From Candidatus Iainarchaeum sp. (GTDB lineage Archaea > Iainarchaeota > Iainarchaeia > Iainarchaeales > GCA-2688035): a DNA stretch of 6,391 nt. The DNA is taken from positions 1 through 6,391 of the forward strand of contig JAFCCK010000054.1 in the NCBI GenBank assembly GCA_017610245.1, read 5' to 3'. Positions 5,512-6,391 of this stretch are shown here, in pieces; position 1 is the stretch's first letter; the number at the start of each line of letters is the position of its first letter. The notes below the pieces were generated by a model. It saw only the letters and a program-made list of their open reading frames with translations. It had not been told where the DNA came from and did not search any database. The position numbers and the translations under genes were made by a program.

Positions 5512-6189
5512 ATGATTGCGGTATTTGATTCAAGCAGCCTTATTTCACTCAGCCAGAGCTGCTTAATAAATTCGCTGAAGGAACTGAAAGAGCAAAGCAA
5601 TGCTCTCTTTGTTGTTCCCAAATCAGTTTTTTTTGAGGTTGTGGAGAGGCCCCTTAAAATAAAGCGCTTTGAGCTGAATGCCATAAGGATACAAAAGGCG
5701 GTAAGGGAGGGCTGGCTGAAGGTAAAAACGCTGGATGCGGAGCATTCTGCATTGGCAGGGGAGATTGGCGAGAAGGCAAATCACCTCCTCTCTATTAAGG
5801 GGAAGCCAATCAAGCTCATCCAAAGGGGCGAGACGGAAGCTCTTGCACTTACAAAACAGCTTGGCTCACAGCTGCTGGTTATTGATGAAAGAACCACACG
5901 AACAATAATTGAGAATCCCGGACAGCTGAAGCAGCTTATTGAAAGAAGAAGGGGAAAGAGAGCGAGTGTCAACGAGAAAAATAGCCGGGAGCTAAAGAAA
6001 ATGTTTTCAGGCTTGAATATCGTGAGAAGCGTTGAGCTTGTTGCCCTGGCTTTTGAGAGAAGCCTGATTGCAAGAGAGCTGCCGAAAAGTAGGCAGGCGC
6101 TGGAAGCGGCTCTGTATGCTGTAAAATATGCGGGCTGCGCCGTAAGTAGTGCGGAGATAGAAAGCTTTCTTTCAGAGGCGAAAACGTGA
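5512..6189 (+). CDS. PIN-domain protein (putative ribonuclease)
   Basis: This 225-aa protein begins MIAVFDSSSLISL, the typical first strand of a PIN domain with the acidic residue D6. The other expected acidic positions are present: E42/E45 after the strand and PKSVFFEVVE, E107/E109 in RGETEALAL, and D125 in LLVIDERTTR. The nuclease site therefore looks intact; PIN domains use such a cluster to bind Mg or Mn and cut RNA. PIN toxins of the VapC type are about 130 aa. Here about 90 further residues follow, with a basic linker (IERRRGKRAS, 143-152) and a helical end (RSVELVALAFERSL, then ALYAVKYAGCAVSSAEI). This suggests a larger archaeal PIN family involved in RNA processing or an atypical toxin. 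An in-frame GTG at 5506 would add two residues. The gene follows the HTH-like gene closely and overlaps the acetyltransferase gene by 4 bases. Confidence 0.85.
   Translation: MIAVFDSSSLISLSQSCLINSLKELKEQSNALFVVPKSVFFEVVERPLKIKRFELNAIRIQKAVREGWLKVKTLDAEHSALAGEIGEKANHLLSIKGKPIKLIQRGETEALALTKQLGSQLLVIDERTTRTIIENPGQLKQLIERRRGKRASVNEKNSRELKKMFSGLNIVRSVELVALAFERSLIARELPKSRQALEAALYAVKYAGCAVSSAEIESFLSEAKT
6174..6178 (+). promoter_or_regulatory. Ribosome binding site for the GTG start of the acetyltransferase
   Basis: AGAGG lies 7 bases before the GTG at 6186, inside the end of the PIN gene. It supports the GTG start, which overlaps the PIN stop codon as GTGA. Confidence 0.5.
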
Positions 6190-6391
6190 AGATTAAAAAA
6201 GCTGTTGGGGGGGATTTGCCTGAAATAACTGCATTGATTAAGGGGGAATTCCCTTACGTCCAAAGGAGCATGGAGAAACTAATAGAGGGAATCAAAACAG
6301 GGAGAATTGTGGTTTTCAAGGCAGTGGAAGGGAGTAATCTCCTTGGCTTTATTGAAATGGAGTTTTTTGAAAAAACATTGGCGAGAATAAA
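6186..6391 (+). CDS. GNAT-family N-acetyltransferase, N-terminal part only
   Basis: The frame is open from GTG 6186 to the end of the window, giving 68 codons plus two bases. The protein starts KIKKAVGGDLPEITALIKGE, the beta1-alpha1 pattern of GNAT enzymes (a strand, then a DLPEI helix). A second helix (SMEKLIEGIKTG) and paired strands follow (RIVVFKAVEGSNLLGFIEME, where GFIE is the usual beta3 sequence). The acetyl-CoA-binding motif (R/QxxGxG/A) would lie downstream and cannot be checked, so the substrate is unknown. The start overlaps the stop codon of the PIN gene, which means co-transcription and probably coupled translation. GTG rather than ATG is chosen because no ATG occurs before residue 29 and a ribosome binding site is well placed. 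Confidence 0.75.
   Translation, partial: MKIKKAVGGDLPEITALIKGEFPYVQRSMEKLIEGIKTGRIVVFKAVEGSNLLGFIEMEFFEKTLARI

Noticed and set aside
5781..6263. Minus-strand ORF of 160 codons opposite the PIN and GNAT genes
   Set aside because: It is antisense to two genes with recognisable domains; its serine-, phenylalanine- and leucine-rich composition is what the complement of purine-rich coding DNA gives.
6186..6391. GNAT protein as a TacT-like acetyltransferase toxin
   Set aside because: Those toxins pair with a small DHH/RHH antitoxin directly upstream; here the upstream gene is a PIN nuclease, and the catalytic part of the GNAT domain is outside the window.
1..6391. tRNA, rRNA, box C/D RNA or other RNA genes
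   Set aside because: The intergenic spaces are too short (at most about 105 bases apart from the gap holding the 50-aa ORF) and no cloverleaf or C/D box pair was seen in them by eye.

Overview
The window looks archaeal. Five of the start codons sit about 26 to 35 bases downstream of an A/T-rich box resembling an archaeal TATA element (boxA), and four of these show the spacing expected of leaderless transcripts. The GTPase is a DRG-like protein with a TGS domain of an archaeal type, and the genes are very tightly packed. Compact spacing, membrane-anchored CARDB-like proteins and a cysteine-rich thioredoxin-fold protein would fit a DPANN-type archaeon (Diapherotrites, Micrarchaeota, Woesearchaeota and similar). 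That placement is an inference from general resemblance, not from a marker gene.

Layout: 1-897 (+) is the 3' part of a probable extracytoplasmic thioredoxin/DsbA-fold protein whose CxxC site is replaced by STPY. 946-2016 (+) is a DRG/Obg-type GTPase with an intact P-loop but altered G3 and G4 motifs. It meets, with a single base between them, a two-gene minus-strand operon (4250 down to 2018). That operon encodes a coiled-coil protein (442 aa) and a CARDB-like protein (306 aa). Both have a signal peptide, an extracytoplasmic body, one C-terminal membrane helix and a short charged cytoplasmic tail.

A divergent promoter region of about 105 bases (4251-4355) separates this operon from a plus-strand series of small genes: a 119-aa basic helical protein, a 50-aa very basic protein at 4756-4908, and a 182-aa helical protein with a C-terminal helix-turn-helix-like segment. 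The 182-aa gene probably heads an operon with a PIN-domain nuclease (5512-6189) and a GNAT acetyltransferase that overlaps it by 4 bases and runs off the window at 6391.

No rRNA, tRNA, CRISPR array, insertion sequence or attachment site was seen. The most interesting candidates are the paired membrane-anchored proteins, which may form an undescribed cell-surface complex; the HTH-like/PIN pair, which resembles but does not match a standard toxin-antitoxin module; and the small basic proteins at 4356-4908, the second of which shares an almost identical promoter element with the 182-aa gene.
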